The translations under genes and the position numbers were made by a program. 64,000 nt of DNA from NCBI GenBank assembly GCA_030435675.1, contig CM059623.1, positions 15,956,205 to 16,020,204 of the forward strand, in the 5' to 3' direction. The notes beneath the pieces are model-generated. The model made no database searches. It saw only the letters and a list, made by a program, of their open reading frames with translations, and was not told the origin of the DNA. The DNA comes from Steinernema hermaphroditum (Eukaryota; Nematoda; Chromadorea; Rhabditida; Steinernematidae). Below, one piece after another: positions 31,533-43,590 of the stretch (its first letter is position 1; every line of letters starts with the position of its first letter).

Positions 31533-33398
31533 TTTTCTCGGAAGTGCCTTTTCAAGACACCGAAAAGGCACGAATCTGCTGAGAAAACAAGCACAAAAAG
31601 CAAAAGTCTTATTACTTTCATTTAATGTTTTAAGAACTTGGCATAGAACATACAATTGTAAGAATAACTATAGTTGTATTAGAACAAATAACTGTAAACG
31701 CATGTACTAATAATATCAATTTGTATAAGCTGGTAAAGGGAGTGTCTGGTCCTAAATAAACAACTTAAAGGCTTGGCATGACGCATCATACAGGAAAGCG
31801 CCGTTTCATTACATCTGGGAAAATGAGTATCATAACAAAGTAAGAGAGTGTGTGTTGTGTGGTGGACAAAACGGCTTTGCAGCCACTGAATTATTTTCCA
31901 TTAAGATGTTAGCGGTTTTGCGAGATATGCAAGCGTTTTCATCAGGCTTTCTATGAAATCTTAAGGCATTTGCAACTATCACCCTTGTCAGTTCCGGGTC
32001 GGAGCCAACTGAGCCAAACCGGCTGTAGCTCCGATTGCGAAATTTCACCAAATCTGTGGTCTAGACATACATATATCATAAATAAAATTTCGTAAGTGAC
32101 TTCGTAGTTCTTCGAGATTGTATGTAGTTTTTGTGGTTGGCCAAATTGAGCAAACTCGAACCGCCCCCGAAGGGATTGCTTTACATGCTAGGGACAACTA
32201 CGACCGTTAGTGAAGAGCAGTGAGGAAAGAGTGCAGACGACGAGAGACAAAGTGTACATCTGGGTACGCTGTCTTTCTGATCGTATGTTCACGTTTTTCT
32301 TCTAAATTTGGGCAGGCTTTCAAGAAAATGCTTCGGTAATTCAGTGTATTGGATTGAACAGAAAGTTCTTGCCGTTTTTTGGATCTACTCTTTTGCACTG
32401 ATTATTTTCGTTGTGACTCAGATCGTAATATATTGGGTTGATAAGATGAAAACGGGTCACTCAGTAAATATCTTTTATTTTCAGACATTTTACGCCGTAT
32501 GTGTAATCGGTCATCGTATCGTTGAGTACAATGCAAATATTTTTGTTATACCGTAGGCATTGCTTGAAGAAAAACATAAGACTAGAAACGTAATCGCAAG
32601 AGCCACAAAGCGGATGTGGGATACATTTCATCGAAAGACGTAAAAGAGAATATTCATAATTGTTTTTTGAATAACAACTTCAACGGAGCGTACTAATAAC
32701 AGACATTTGTATAATTTGATAAAAGACGACAAACACGATGGCGAAATCCATTTCGCTGCAGGTTTGCAGCTTTTCCAGCTACATACCATCTACCGGAAGC
32801 TGGAATATTTTGGATGTTGCTTGGTCTTGCCACGAATTCCCTGGAAATTTCGACCTGTAAAGTGGTCGTGTGCTGTATGGGGAGACTGGATACCAGGGTT
32901 CGATTCACTCTGGGCCATGATTTTCTGTTCGACGTTTTAGGGCCGGTCTGAATTTCAACAAAATTCCTCAACATCCAGATCGCAATTTTTGACGCTCGCC
33001 CACACTGATGGGGTCGCTACGCTCTAGTCAGACATCGTGCTTAGCGCTGAAGAAAGAACAAAGTCTACGTCAAAGTCATCTGCTACCTTTGTGCCATAAT
33101 AGGTGTCTCGCATAGTCTAGTGTCACTCGTTCACTCGAATAACTCATACACAAATTTTCCCAACAGTCTCCTTAGGTGTGCGCACTATGCAGTGTGCCAA
33201 ATAATGATAGCATACTCCCATGCTTTTAAGCAGGTTTACCCTAGACACGACCTAGAGTCCCGACACACCGCTAGGTTGGATGCCCTATATAATTGTGAAG
33301 ACGGCTTTTCGAAAATGCTTTCTATTTACGAGATCTGACAAATGTGCCAGGGTGGGCTATCATTATTTAAGACACTCTAGGTTTTCAACGGAAATCAT
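31533..33398. other. intergenic DNA
   Basis: No supported gene. It holds the 32030 copy of the TCCGATTGCGAAAT element and an 82-codon hydrophobic frame (32308-32556, +) with no start or splice support that might be a receptor remnant. Confidence 0.4.
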
Positions 33399-34753
33399 TT
33401 ATTGTTGACCAATGGATAACAAAGATGTTGTCGAGCTCATCGATGTCGACGTTTCTTGAATGTCTTCGTATGGCCGACAGCTTCGCTTCCCAAACGCGGC
33501 AACACTGTCATTGGAACCAACAAAATAGTGTAGATGAAAGGCCCAGACTTCGTAGGCAATCCCCACAGGAGATTCCGGCCGATATTGAGGGCATCCATCA
33601 TAACTGGGACTCTGGCACTTGTAATAGGTACTGGAAGAAGTATTTGGCATGTAGACGACTTTTGTTGAGTGGCTGGCAAAGTCCGTAGTGATGAAGCCCC
33701 ACGGAAAGCTGGGAATCGGATCCTGGCCGTTGACAACTCGATAGTAGTTGGGTACCTAGAAATAAGGTATATCAAAGACATTTTCAACCTTACCAAGCTT
33801 TCCGTGAAATTCGCGAATATCTCATCTCCAACTTTCGGTTCGCCAAAGGTGATTACGGTAAGTGGATGGATCGGAAAGGCCCGGGCTATCATATTAGCCG
33901 TTAAGCAAGCCAGGGATGCACCCAAGGAGTAGCCGGTGATGTATATTTTGTAGCCCCTGTAGGTCTCATTGGCGAGTAGCTCTTCCCAAGTTGGTCGCAA
34001 CGCCAATAGCCATATCTGCTCATAGGCGTTCCAATAGTATGACGAGACCATTCCGTCGCCTTCAGGGTAGTCAGTCATATTGCGAGCATCGCCAAACTCC
34101 AGGATCACCTGCTTGTCACTGGAGCCACGAAAGGCGATCAAGATGACCTCTTCCGTTGGGGAAACGGCGATAATGGCGGAGCAGTTGTTGCCGAGATAGT
34201 CACACTCGACTTCCACTTGTTCGTGGATCTGAACGATGCATCATACAGTCTCTTCCTTGATAAAGCTTATTCTGGGGAGACAGTTCAGGTCGTGAAGCGG
34301 GCGAACTCGGGGCCATTATACAACATAACACTGTGGGCAATTCCGATCGTTCGCGGGGAGCTGTACGAAGATAGTTCTATGAGCAAGCATGAAGCAACCC
34401 CAGACGTGAAGGCATGGACTCTATGGGGGAGGTTGAATCGGACGTATTAATTTTTCCTGCCATCACTTTAGACGACGAAAGAAAATTGGACGCCCTCTGC
34501 CCTACCGTATCCATTAGAATCTCCGGCCAAGAACCATACTCTCATGTGTCACTTACTGTCAAGTTATCAAATTTCTGGCTTAAGCAGTCCAAGGGCCGAT
34601 CACTGTACGTTGCCGACGCCGCATAGAAGAACTGATTCCTGGCAAGGTCCTCGTCATATGCCGCTCTGAAAACGACATTATCACTTACTGTGCTTGATAT
34701 CATAGAAGTTACACTGCGGCAAAAAGGCAGATGAAGGTAGCAAGAACAAGCAT
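33399..34753 (-). CDS. secreted class 3 lipase 3, divergent member
   Basis: Exons (minus) 34753-34713, 34665-34557, 34228-33794 and 33755-33399 give 313 residues. A minimal signal peptide (MLVLATFICLFAAVA) is completed across the first splice. The N-terminal segment (YDEDLARNQFFYAASATYSD) and LIAFRGSSD align with the other two lipases of the window. The nucleophile elbow reads ITGYSLGASL: the Ser is kept but GHSLGG has become GYSLGA. The Asp region is VNGQDPIPSFPWG and the His region is FHLHYFVG, so a full triad is present. The C-terminus is Ser/Thr-rich. It likely hydrolyses an extracellular ester, possibly of another type than lipases 1 and 2. It lacks their DR1/TATA block. Confidence 0.85.
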
Positions 34754-36126
34754 CTGAAATTGTTATTGTCATCTCAGCTGTTCTAGGCTGAAAGTCCAAA
34801 ACACTATCAGAAGCACTCAGAGGAGACGAGTCCTTAAGAGTCCGATTTTTTATCAGCGCTCTCTCGAATGATCTCACCTTTACAACCTTGTTTTGATCAC
34901 TTCGTCTGAAGTACATCATTTTCAGTATCGTGATAACGAACAGATTTTTATGTTGCAGATATGATTTTGTGGCACATTGCATTATCGCTTGCAAGTGGTC
35001 GAAGCGTTGAGAAACTGCGTTATCTTCTTGATAGGAAGCGTTGATCACTGTACCGCAATGCTTTGAATTTGATCAATTCCATGGCTCTTTTATCATTATC
35101 GCGGAATCGAAGATACCAAAGGACATTTTCAAGTTAAGGGTATGTGGACGTCACTGTAGTCATAGACGTTATTTAGAACGTGAACTATATTCGGGTGTTT
35201 CTGTGATGCACTATGGAACGGTGATGAATATGGGTGAGAATACCACATGCAGTTTTTCGAGAAAATAGTGAAAAATAAACCTGAATAGCAAAAGCTGAAA
35301 AGGGGGATGGCAGAAATCCGGTAGGAGACGCCTGATAACCAGCAGGGGTCCCTTGAAATACGGTAGGGTACGCTGAAACGGATTGAGGTCTTAGGCTTTC
35401 AAATCTGGTACTTGTGATGATCACAGTGCAGTTTATGAACTGATCTACCAGATGCACACAGGCGAAGTTTATTTAGCTTTCCTTGTTCAGATTTGTTTCT
35501 CCCTATTCGATCGAACAGCTGAGTCTCATTCAGAGCGGTGAAACACAAAGTTCATATCTGAAATTCAACTGCCCAAAAGCAGCCATGTAGAAACCTTTGA
35601 AACTTTCCATCCGCGGAACTTTTCCGATACTCGTTGACACTGAGCAGATAGCTAGAACTTAAAGTAGTTATATCAGATGCTTTTCGGATTTTCGACGCGT
35701 TCTAATGTAGCCAAAGTGCAAATAAACAATTCACTGATCTTTATGTAGGCAAAGACCATTTCAAGCCCTTCTATTTCGCTTATTAAATCGTGCAGTTTGC
35801 GATCAAGGCACCTCTCAAGGCTGTATCGAGGTGTGATGGCAATCGTAACCTGACAGGCTGATGAGTTGTGTTCTTAGTACCATGACACTCCGTCCTTAAG
35901 ATGTGAGAATAAAACATGGATTGATCAGAAAGTCGTGATTATGGATTCGCGAGATCCTTTGATTCTCGCTACTTACTTTCTCATGATCTTCTTGACGGTT
36001 CCTTTATCTATCTTTTTTTCCGTAAACAAAGATAGCAAAGGGCATTTTCAAGTTAAACACATCAACATATGGGTGAATATTTTTCAAAACAAGGGACCGT
36101 CTGACGCTCTGAGGACACCACCACAG
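34754..36126. other. intergenic DNA with a diverged ~28-bp direct repeat
   Basis: AAGATACCAAAGGACATTTTCAAGTTAA (about 35109) recurs as AAGATAGCAAAGGGCATTTTCAAGTTAA (about 36030). No gene supported. Confidence 0.4.
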
Positions 36127-36221
36127 GCGAAAACGAACTTCTGCACCAGGAACCCATCTTTCTGGAGCAGATACGAGCTCAGAAGCGTTCCGAGAAGGAG
36201 GAGTTCCGCCGCCGTTTCTAG
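36127..36221 (+). CDS. possible orphan terminal exon
   Basis: After a CACCACAG acceptor the plus strand reads ENELLHQEPIFLEQIRAQKR, then SEKEEFRRRF and a stop. The charged, helix-like peptide contrasts with the AT-rich surroundings. No upstream exon could be found in phase, so it is either the last exon of a gene I cannot see or a captured gene fragment. Confidence 0.25.
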
Positions 36222-36428
36222 AGAAAATCTACACTGAAAACAACGACTCCTATTCTGTATTCTGTTCCGTTTAAACGTACATCTTGTAGGTGTCTATTCT
36301 TGTCTGTACATACGTGGCGTGCATCTTAATGTTGTGATCACTCTAACAAGTTAGAATCCTGAGTTTATTGGGTCGGTTATTAATGTACACTCCAGTTTAC
36401 AACATGAATATGCGATTTCTATGAACTT

Positions 36429-39400
36429 CTATACGTGACTAGTGGTCTCCTCATCCTCGTCGCTATCCGCGATTGTGTTATATTGAGCGAGATTCGGCTC
36501 GGATTTCCTCATTCCGAGAACTCTCGACGCTTCCAACTCTAGCGACTGTGCTTGAACAGAGAGACTGCGGAGATTGTTGAGGGTGTGCCACTGGAGGTTA
36601 CACAGGTCGGCTATGTGAGTTTCATGGAAAAGATTCTTCTTTTCCAGCTCTCGATGGAGATGGTTCACTTCGTTCTGGCGAGATCGATTCAGGTGGATCT
36701 GAGCGTTGAGTTGCCCATTGGCGATGGCCATCTGTTCTGTGACGGCATTCAGTTCTTCCTGGGCGTCGGTTCGTAGACGTTCGGCCTAAACAACGTAATA
36801 AGAAACCCAAGATGGATCTTACCCTTCGGCAAGCTCTGGTCTGATTGTCGACTTCCTCTTCTAGTTCCTCAATTCGGGCGACCAACTGGCGAATGTTGAT
36901 TTGGAGCTTGGAGATGAGATTGGCATCCTGGTGAGAGTGTTCTTTCAAGGTGGACAGTTCTTGATCCCGTCTGAAACATGCTAGCGTAATGTGGAAGGGG
37001 GTTGGTCGGTGACCACTTTTTAACGTCCTGGTCGAGGTAGTCTCTTTCCTTCTGGATCAATTCCAGTTGGTCTTGGAGCAGCTTCAGTTCCGCTTCTTGT
37101 TTCTTTCGCACTGAAAATACAAACCGTATGTTAAGTTAATGTATGACTTTAAGTTGTGTAAAGTCGTATGAGTCTCAGACAAGGAAGAACACCAAGGTGG
37201 CGTGGTTTCAATCATCTAGTAAAGAAGGTCATAACCACTGCCAAAGTGCCAAGCAACGATGGATTCAAACAACGCCGATTTTTCTGTTTGTGAGCCAAGT
37301 TCGAGATGATAAGGGTTGTAAATGGACACTTCATTTTAAGTCTCTAAGGGTGTGCTTTTAGTTGTTCACTTCAGAAACCCTGCTTCAATTGTTGCGATTT
37401 CTTACAACACAAAAACCTACGTTTGTTTTGTTCTTCCTTCTGTTTCTTTTCCAGCCTTAGCTTCTTTTCCGTTTCCTCCAGCTGCTCCTGGAGCTGGCTC
37501 TTCTGCTGCTCCGTTCTCTCTAGCTTCGTTTGAGTCAGCTGCATTGTGTCCATGAGTTCATTGTTTGAGTGCTCCAACGCCTTATTTCTTATTTGCATCT
37601 TTGTGTTTGCATCCTTTTGTAGTTCCAGGTGTGCTTTTGTCTCGTGGAGATTCGCTTCGGAGTTGGCAAAGGCCAGCCTAGTGTCTTCTAGTTCTACTCG
37701 GACTTTTCTCCTTTCTTCCAACTCGTTATTTTCTTTGACAGAGGATAGCTTTGCGGCTTTTAGAGCATTAGCTTTTTCTTGTTCGAGCAGATCTTTGAGG
37801 TTCTGAAAGTAAAATTTTGACTCATTATCTAGCTATGGTAGCCTACCTCCATCTCCTTTTGCCTTTCGGCTGCGTCCGATTTCTGCATTTCTATCGTATT
37901 TCGGAGATTCTCGTTAGACTCAAGCTGTTTGTTCAGTTGATCCTGGAGCTTTCCACGTTCGTCGACCTCCTTTTGTTTTTCTGTCTCAATTTCCTACAGA
38001 AATGTGTGTAATATTTCCCACGGTTTCAACCGAATCTACCTTGATCTTTTGCTCTAACGCTTCCAGCTCTGCTTTGGAAGCCTTCATCTCTCCAATCATT
38101 GGCTTAACACGTTGATAGAGCTTATACCACGGCCACACACGGAGTGCTATCCAAGATCGAACATTTCTTTGAATGGCAGCTATGGCTGCGCGCTTCTTGT
38201 GAAGCTGCTGATGGCGACAGAGTGCCATATGAGCTCGACAAACGCTTTGGAGCTTGACGATTATTCCCGTCAATGCCACATCGCGCATCTCCTCCAGTTT
38301 GGCCAGTTGCCCGGCTTTGAAGAAGACCTTCGTTGAACCGACTCGGAAGGTGTCGACGTTAATGCGCTTCTCGCTGACAAGGCGATCGAGCATTTTCTGG
38401 GAGGACTGGGCGGGGTCTTTGTTTTGGCTAGCTTCGTCGGCTGCGAGTACGGCATAGCGATAGCGGAAATCGGCGAAGGTCACACGATTGGGGAAACCCT
38501 TTCGACAGATGCGAATGCCCTCCAGAACGCCGTTGCAGGTTAGCTGAAACGGAAGATGCCATAACATAATGTTGGTGCACAATTGGTGGTTGTCGGTCTC
38601 AGTGGCAATGAATCGGTCTTTTAAAAGTGTTTATGTGGCACATTGCGTCGCCTGTTATCGGACCATCTATCGTCCACCGCACAACAAAACTTAGTCACAG
38701 ATCAACTTAATCACCGATCTTTTATCAAGTTATCGGTTATAGGTTTTGGGGTCGAGTTTTCGGGCACTCTACTCATAGCTCTCATTTAGTCATGGTCAAG
38801 TAGATTTCACGTTGTTTTTTAAAAGTTCAATTAACCTTGTTGTGGATATAAGTTAATCTTTTTGTTACCGGTGAAAAGATACCAAGCCAACCATACCTGG
38901 TTCAGCACCAGTGGAGCATCGATCAATCCTGACTGCTTTTTCTCATTCGGAATGATGCATCGAATGAAATGCGGATGGGTGGAGTTGAGCATGTGCATGA
39001 GACTGTTCAGCGACTCTCTGTACATCACAGAGACCGTCAAGAAGGAAGCAGCTTTGCCCTTCTTTCGACAAACAGTCTTTCCGCGGGCAGCGTCTTCTTC
39101 GTTGTCAACGGCTGTCTTGTAGCTTTCCCAGATCTTGAAGATGAGACTCTCCTTGGAAGCTGTCTTTAGGACTGCTACGGCCGAGTCGTTCAACGGGTCC
39201 TTGTTCTTTTCCAGCCACTGTTCGGCGTTGTATCGCACGATTCCGGCGTAATGAACAATGCTGAAATGGGCTTCGGCCTGTTTGCCTTTTGGCGGTCTGG
39301 CGTTTTGGAAATTGGGATGTTTGTCGAGGTGCTGAGCCTTGAGTTTTTCGATGTAGGTCATGTCGGTCGCTTTGGGGACGATACACTCCTCGTCGAGCAT

Positions 39401-42400
39401 AGAGACGATTCCCAAGGGCTGGAAAGCCATGACATAGCTATCACGGAGAAGGTCAGCACTCTACCTTCTCAATAAGGTCAATACAGTGCTGAAGATCATG
39501 TCCGAAGTCAATGAATTGCCACTTGATACCCTCTCGCTGATACTCCTCCTGTTCCAAAACGAACATATGATGATTGAAAAACTGCTGGAGTTTTTCATTC
39601 ACGAAATTGATCCAGAGCTGTTCGAAGCTATTCCTCTAAAAAGTACCATATACCCTTCCAGTCACATAGTCCACCCACATCGAAAATCTCAAATCCAGCG
39701 ATGTCCAGAACACCGATGTAATTGGAATGTTCATCGCTGGCTTTTCCCAGAGTTTGGTTACATCTTTCGATGAGCCAAGAGAACATACGAGCGTAGATGG
39801 CCTTCGCTAGACCGCCAACGGCCCAGTCAACCTGGAAAGGATAAAGGGGGATTGGAAGAATAGGAGAACGTTTACCTGCTGGACAGTTTGGCCTTTGGTG
39901 ACCCACTCGGTTCCCACCTTCACAGTGGGCTTTAGCAAGGAGTCGATGAACTTTTCAACGTTAATGCCGAAGAGATGGCAAGCGTTTTTGGCACCTAAAG
40001 AAAGAATTTCGTAGCTTTGAATACTGTTTAAAGGGCAAATAACTCGAAGCACGTGCAATCATCTTTAAGAAAGCACTTACTGTTCACGTTGTCGACCTCA
40101 GCTTGCTCCTCTCGAGGTTTGTGCTTGAATTTCATCTCTCCCAAGTGCATAATGGCCGCACACAACTTGTATAGATCGGTCTTTTCCTCCTTGCTGAAAC
40201 CCATGACGTCGAAGGCGCTCTAAACAACTTCATTTAATGGAGCCTCAGTTGCTTTGCCCACATCGGTGATCTTGAACTCCTCAACGTCGTCGATTTGTTC
40301 GATCTTCACTTCCGCTTGCGAAACAAAGTGATATTTCCGAATATCCGACTCTAACATGAAGGAATCTAAATCATGTTTTAGGACGCCTCAGTTCAGATCT
40401 TCAATCATACGTCTTAATGATTTATTGGTCATGATCTGATAGAAGATATGATATGATCGCTCTCCAGGTGCTTGTTTGATAACTCGCGATTTTTCCAAAA
40501 GATCTGAAAATCAAAGCATGTGAGTGACTGGACTATGCAAAGCCTACAATGGGCGATGTCTCCTCCGGCAAGCTTTCCTTTGCTGTTGAAGTGGATTCTG
40601 ATAAATTTGCCGAATCTACTAGAGTTTAGATTGCGATTTGTCGTGGCATTTCCGAAGGCTTCGATAGCTGGGTTAGCCTGGACAACTTGGTCCTCGAGGG
40701 ATCCTTTCTGAATTGGGATGGATGTGAGGAATTTTGTATATAAAGGGTGGGTGAAAAGGTCTTCTGTCGTCACCGGATCCTAGATTTCTGGATAAAAGAA
40801 GACTGGCCCGAAACAGCCCGAATTTGAGTCCGATTGACTTCACTATATCCTAGATCCTAGAGAAAAGGGCCTGCCGAGTACCTCATGCAACAATTGACTA
40901 ACTTAAAGTCGCCCTTCGCTAAGCTTAGAAGAAAATCCCTCTCAGGAGTCTGGTAGACACGGTCAAAAATTTTCAGAAGCGTTTAGTGGGCTGTATCGCC
41001 GTAAAAGGTTGTCACTTCGAAACGAATCGGTGCTATTGCACGCAGTTTTTGTTGATCTTTCATGCGATAGATATTTGTTATATATTCGTTTTGTTTTTTC
41101 GTTATTGTCAAAGATAGATTTTAGGCATATTTGATGAAAATAGCTGAATGGAAATGACCAGCTTGGAGTGCAGAACCAGATTGCTGCTAGGGTTGAAGTA
41201 ATGCTTACCACCTGATCGCTGAATGAAACACTCTTCTTCAGCTTCTTGTCCTTCGGAGGCGCACCGATCTGAGCAAAATAGGCGATGACCTTCTTGGTGT
41301 TTTCGGTCTTTCCGGCACCCGACTCTCCGGTGATCAACATCGACTGGTTTTCGTGGTCGTGGATCATATTACGGTAGGCCTGATCGCTGACCGCAAACAG
41401 ATGGGGAGGCATTTCGGAACGGCGCCTGCCCACATACATGTTCATTACTGATTCCGTGTAGATTGGTAGGAGCTTGTAAGGGTTGATGAACACACAGAAA
41501 AGTCCAGAGTAGGTCTATAATCACTGCATCAGACTACACGCTAAGTTTCAGTTTCATACGTATATCATCATGGACTTATAGCGCTGACGAAGGTTATGAA
41601 GAACTGAAGCTTCGTTGAGGTAGGTTAGGTTGGACATGTCCTCAGTTTTCTCGTATTTGGCTGGATTGATCTCCTGGCACTCGTCTCTATTCACCTTTTT
41701 CTAAGAAGCGGTGGGTATTTGTAAAATATAACAGACGATTTTTGATACCATGGTGCCATCAGGAAGCTTGACAGTTAGCTGCTTTCCTTCGACGATGCTT
41801 TGCTCGCAGAGAACGAATCCCTCGACGGCATTGGCAACCCATGTGTGAGTTTTGTTGTCGAAGTTTCGAGCGGCTTGTTCCTGAAAAGCAAAGAAATTAT
41901 ATTGACAGCAGTCCGACTCCTTGTTTGTTTGACTTGATGGAATGATTGTGCCATCAGAAAAGGACGATATGTGGCAGCCTTCCTCAAGTTATCTACAGCC
42001 ATACGAATTTTCAGGAAACTAGCACTGATGTTGTGAGATCACAATGCGCTAGTATATTTGACTGTGTTTACTTTATTTTCATAGAAACACAAAGGACTTA
42101 GTATAGATGTTATTAATAAATGTTTTGAAAAAAATGGACCTTTGAATAGTAATATTAGACTGAGCAAGTGAATCCATCCAAAAACCTTCAGATAGGTATC
42201 TTCTAAAACACAATAGTAACACTATTAGAATCGCTGAGAGAGCACAAAAAATGAAGTGGATGATTTCAAGTGTTTACAAGAGTGAAGGAGTCGATGACAA
42301 ACACTCTCTTGAGGATAAGAGAAAAGCTCTTGCAATCTTGTGGTATTTCTAAGCGACGTGTCAATGCCACGAAGTTGACATCTTTCGCATCGACTGTCAG

Positions 42401-43210
42401 GAATTGCCGACGCAGTCACCAAGCGATGCCACCAACAAGCATTTGACAATTGGGACGGTCAATTGGGATTAGGATGGTTCTTCGCTTATGCCCAGATATT
42501 TTAGATTTCGTGGCGAGCCGCTGGCTAGTCGCACATGTATTTTTTTGCATGGGATGTACATCCAATTCTGACTAAAAATCCAGATTAAGCTTACAGCTAT
42601 TAAGTTCAGCTAAGTACGGCTATTGGTTAAGTGCAGAGCACGTCCACGATAAGCGCCTGGACCAGACATAAAAAATTGGCCAACGCATCAGCCTACACTT
42701 TTTTTACAACACCTGTTTTTCGGTTTTATTGCATGATCTTGGAATGACTATATGTACTTCCTATTCGGATAGTGTAGAGTTGTAACGTTTCCAGTAATTT
42801 CTGCCAACATTTACGACAGAAACATAGATGTGGGCCTCGTCTGGGAATTATGAAAGTACGGTGACAAGGGTGGTAACCTGGGACGGGGTATGTTCACCGA
42901 GTTTGATGGTAAAAAACAGTAAGTTTATACAGGAAGAATCACTATTTAGTATATTGCTAGTTCGTGGCTATAAAGGGTATGCAGTTTAGAGAATGATTGA
43001 CTGATGAAACACGAAAACACTCTCAACGCTTTTCTCGATATCGTACACTTCCTTAAGTATAGTATCATTACCTAAGTTTGTAATGGACAAACATCCAACG
43101 AAAATAAACAAAAATCATAATGAACTCACCTTCAACAGCTCATCGTCATGTTGCCTTAGGTAAACCCAGCCGGGATCCTGGAGCCACTCCAAGTTGACCG
43201 TAGAGGGCAT
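36429..43210 (-). CDS. muscle-type (class II) myosin heavy chain with a short rod lacking light meromyosin
   Basis: Eighteen exons on the minus strand splice in one frame to 1250 residues: 43210-43130, 41880-41749, 41700-41560, 41514-41209, 40707-40548, 40503-40411, 40365-40262, 40219-40081, 39994-39876, 39831-39679, 39635-39465, 39418-38897, 38543-38040, 37993-37847, 37802-37421, 37110-37017, 36970-36823, 36785-36429. The motor is intact: P-loop [13 protein letters not shown] (about 181), switch [11 protein letters not shown] (about 246), switch [10 protein letters not shown] (about 468), actin-binding RCIIPNEKK, the SH2/SH1 cysteines in [18 protein letters not shown], converter [11 protein letters not shown], and neck [21 protein letters not shown]. 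The coiled coil then aligns with the start of the rod (S2; [20 protein letters not shown]) for about 340 residues. It ends in a unique tail [23 protein letters not shown] and a stop. Conventional myosin II has about 1940 residues, so the filament-forming LMM half is absent. Confidence 0.9.
41881..43129. other. first intron of the myosin gene (1.25 kb)
   Basis: Unusually long for this window. AT-rich, no repeat or exon recognised. It could hold enhancer elements, as first introns of nematode myosin genes often do; that is inference. Confidence 0.5.
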
Positions 43211-43590
43211 CGCGCTGTACGATCGTTTCAGCTACGCTTTTTGCTCACGTAGGGGTCGCGCGCACGTCGGGGACTGTTCAGCAATGTTTGTCTTTGCCGC
43301 CGTCAAAACTTTCTTCATGGGAGGGATTTCAGAAATCCGCAGCAGTAGCACAGCAACTGCTTCACGTCCGAAGTGCGGGCACGCGCGGCTGTTTGCCTTC
43401 GACCCGCGCGCCGCGCACCTATTAACCTTTTTGTCGGCCGCCCCACCGTAGCGCATTTACACCGAATTCTGTTTGCGCAATCAACGACGGCGGATGCTAC
43501 ACCGTGTCCCCTGATATCTCACAACATTTAGCAAACATTTCATTTACTCTCTCTTTTCCTGGAATGCATAGCACAGAGTCCGATGGGGGT

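Noticed and set aside
32308..32556. 82-codon hydrophobic plus frame as a membrane protein gene
   Set aside because: No splice sites or partner exons, and one or two helices only; not enough for a gene call.
32893..32907. GGGTTCGATTC resembling a tRNA B-box
   Set aside because: No acceptor, D- or anticodon-stem can be folded around it; chance match.
42225..42449. 74-codon minus frame inside myosin intron 1
   Set aside because: Does not splice in phase with myosin exons and has no recognisable sequence.
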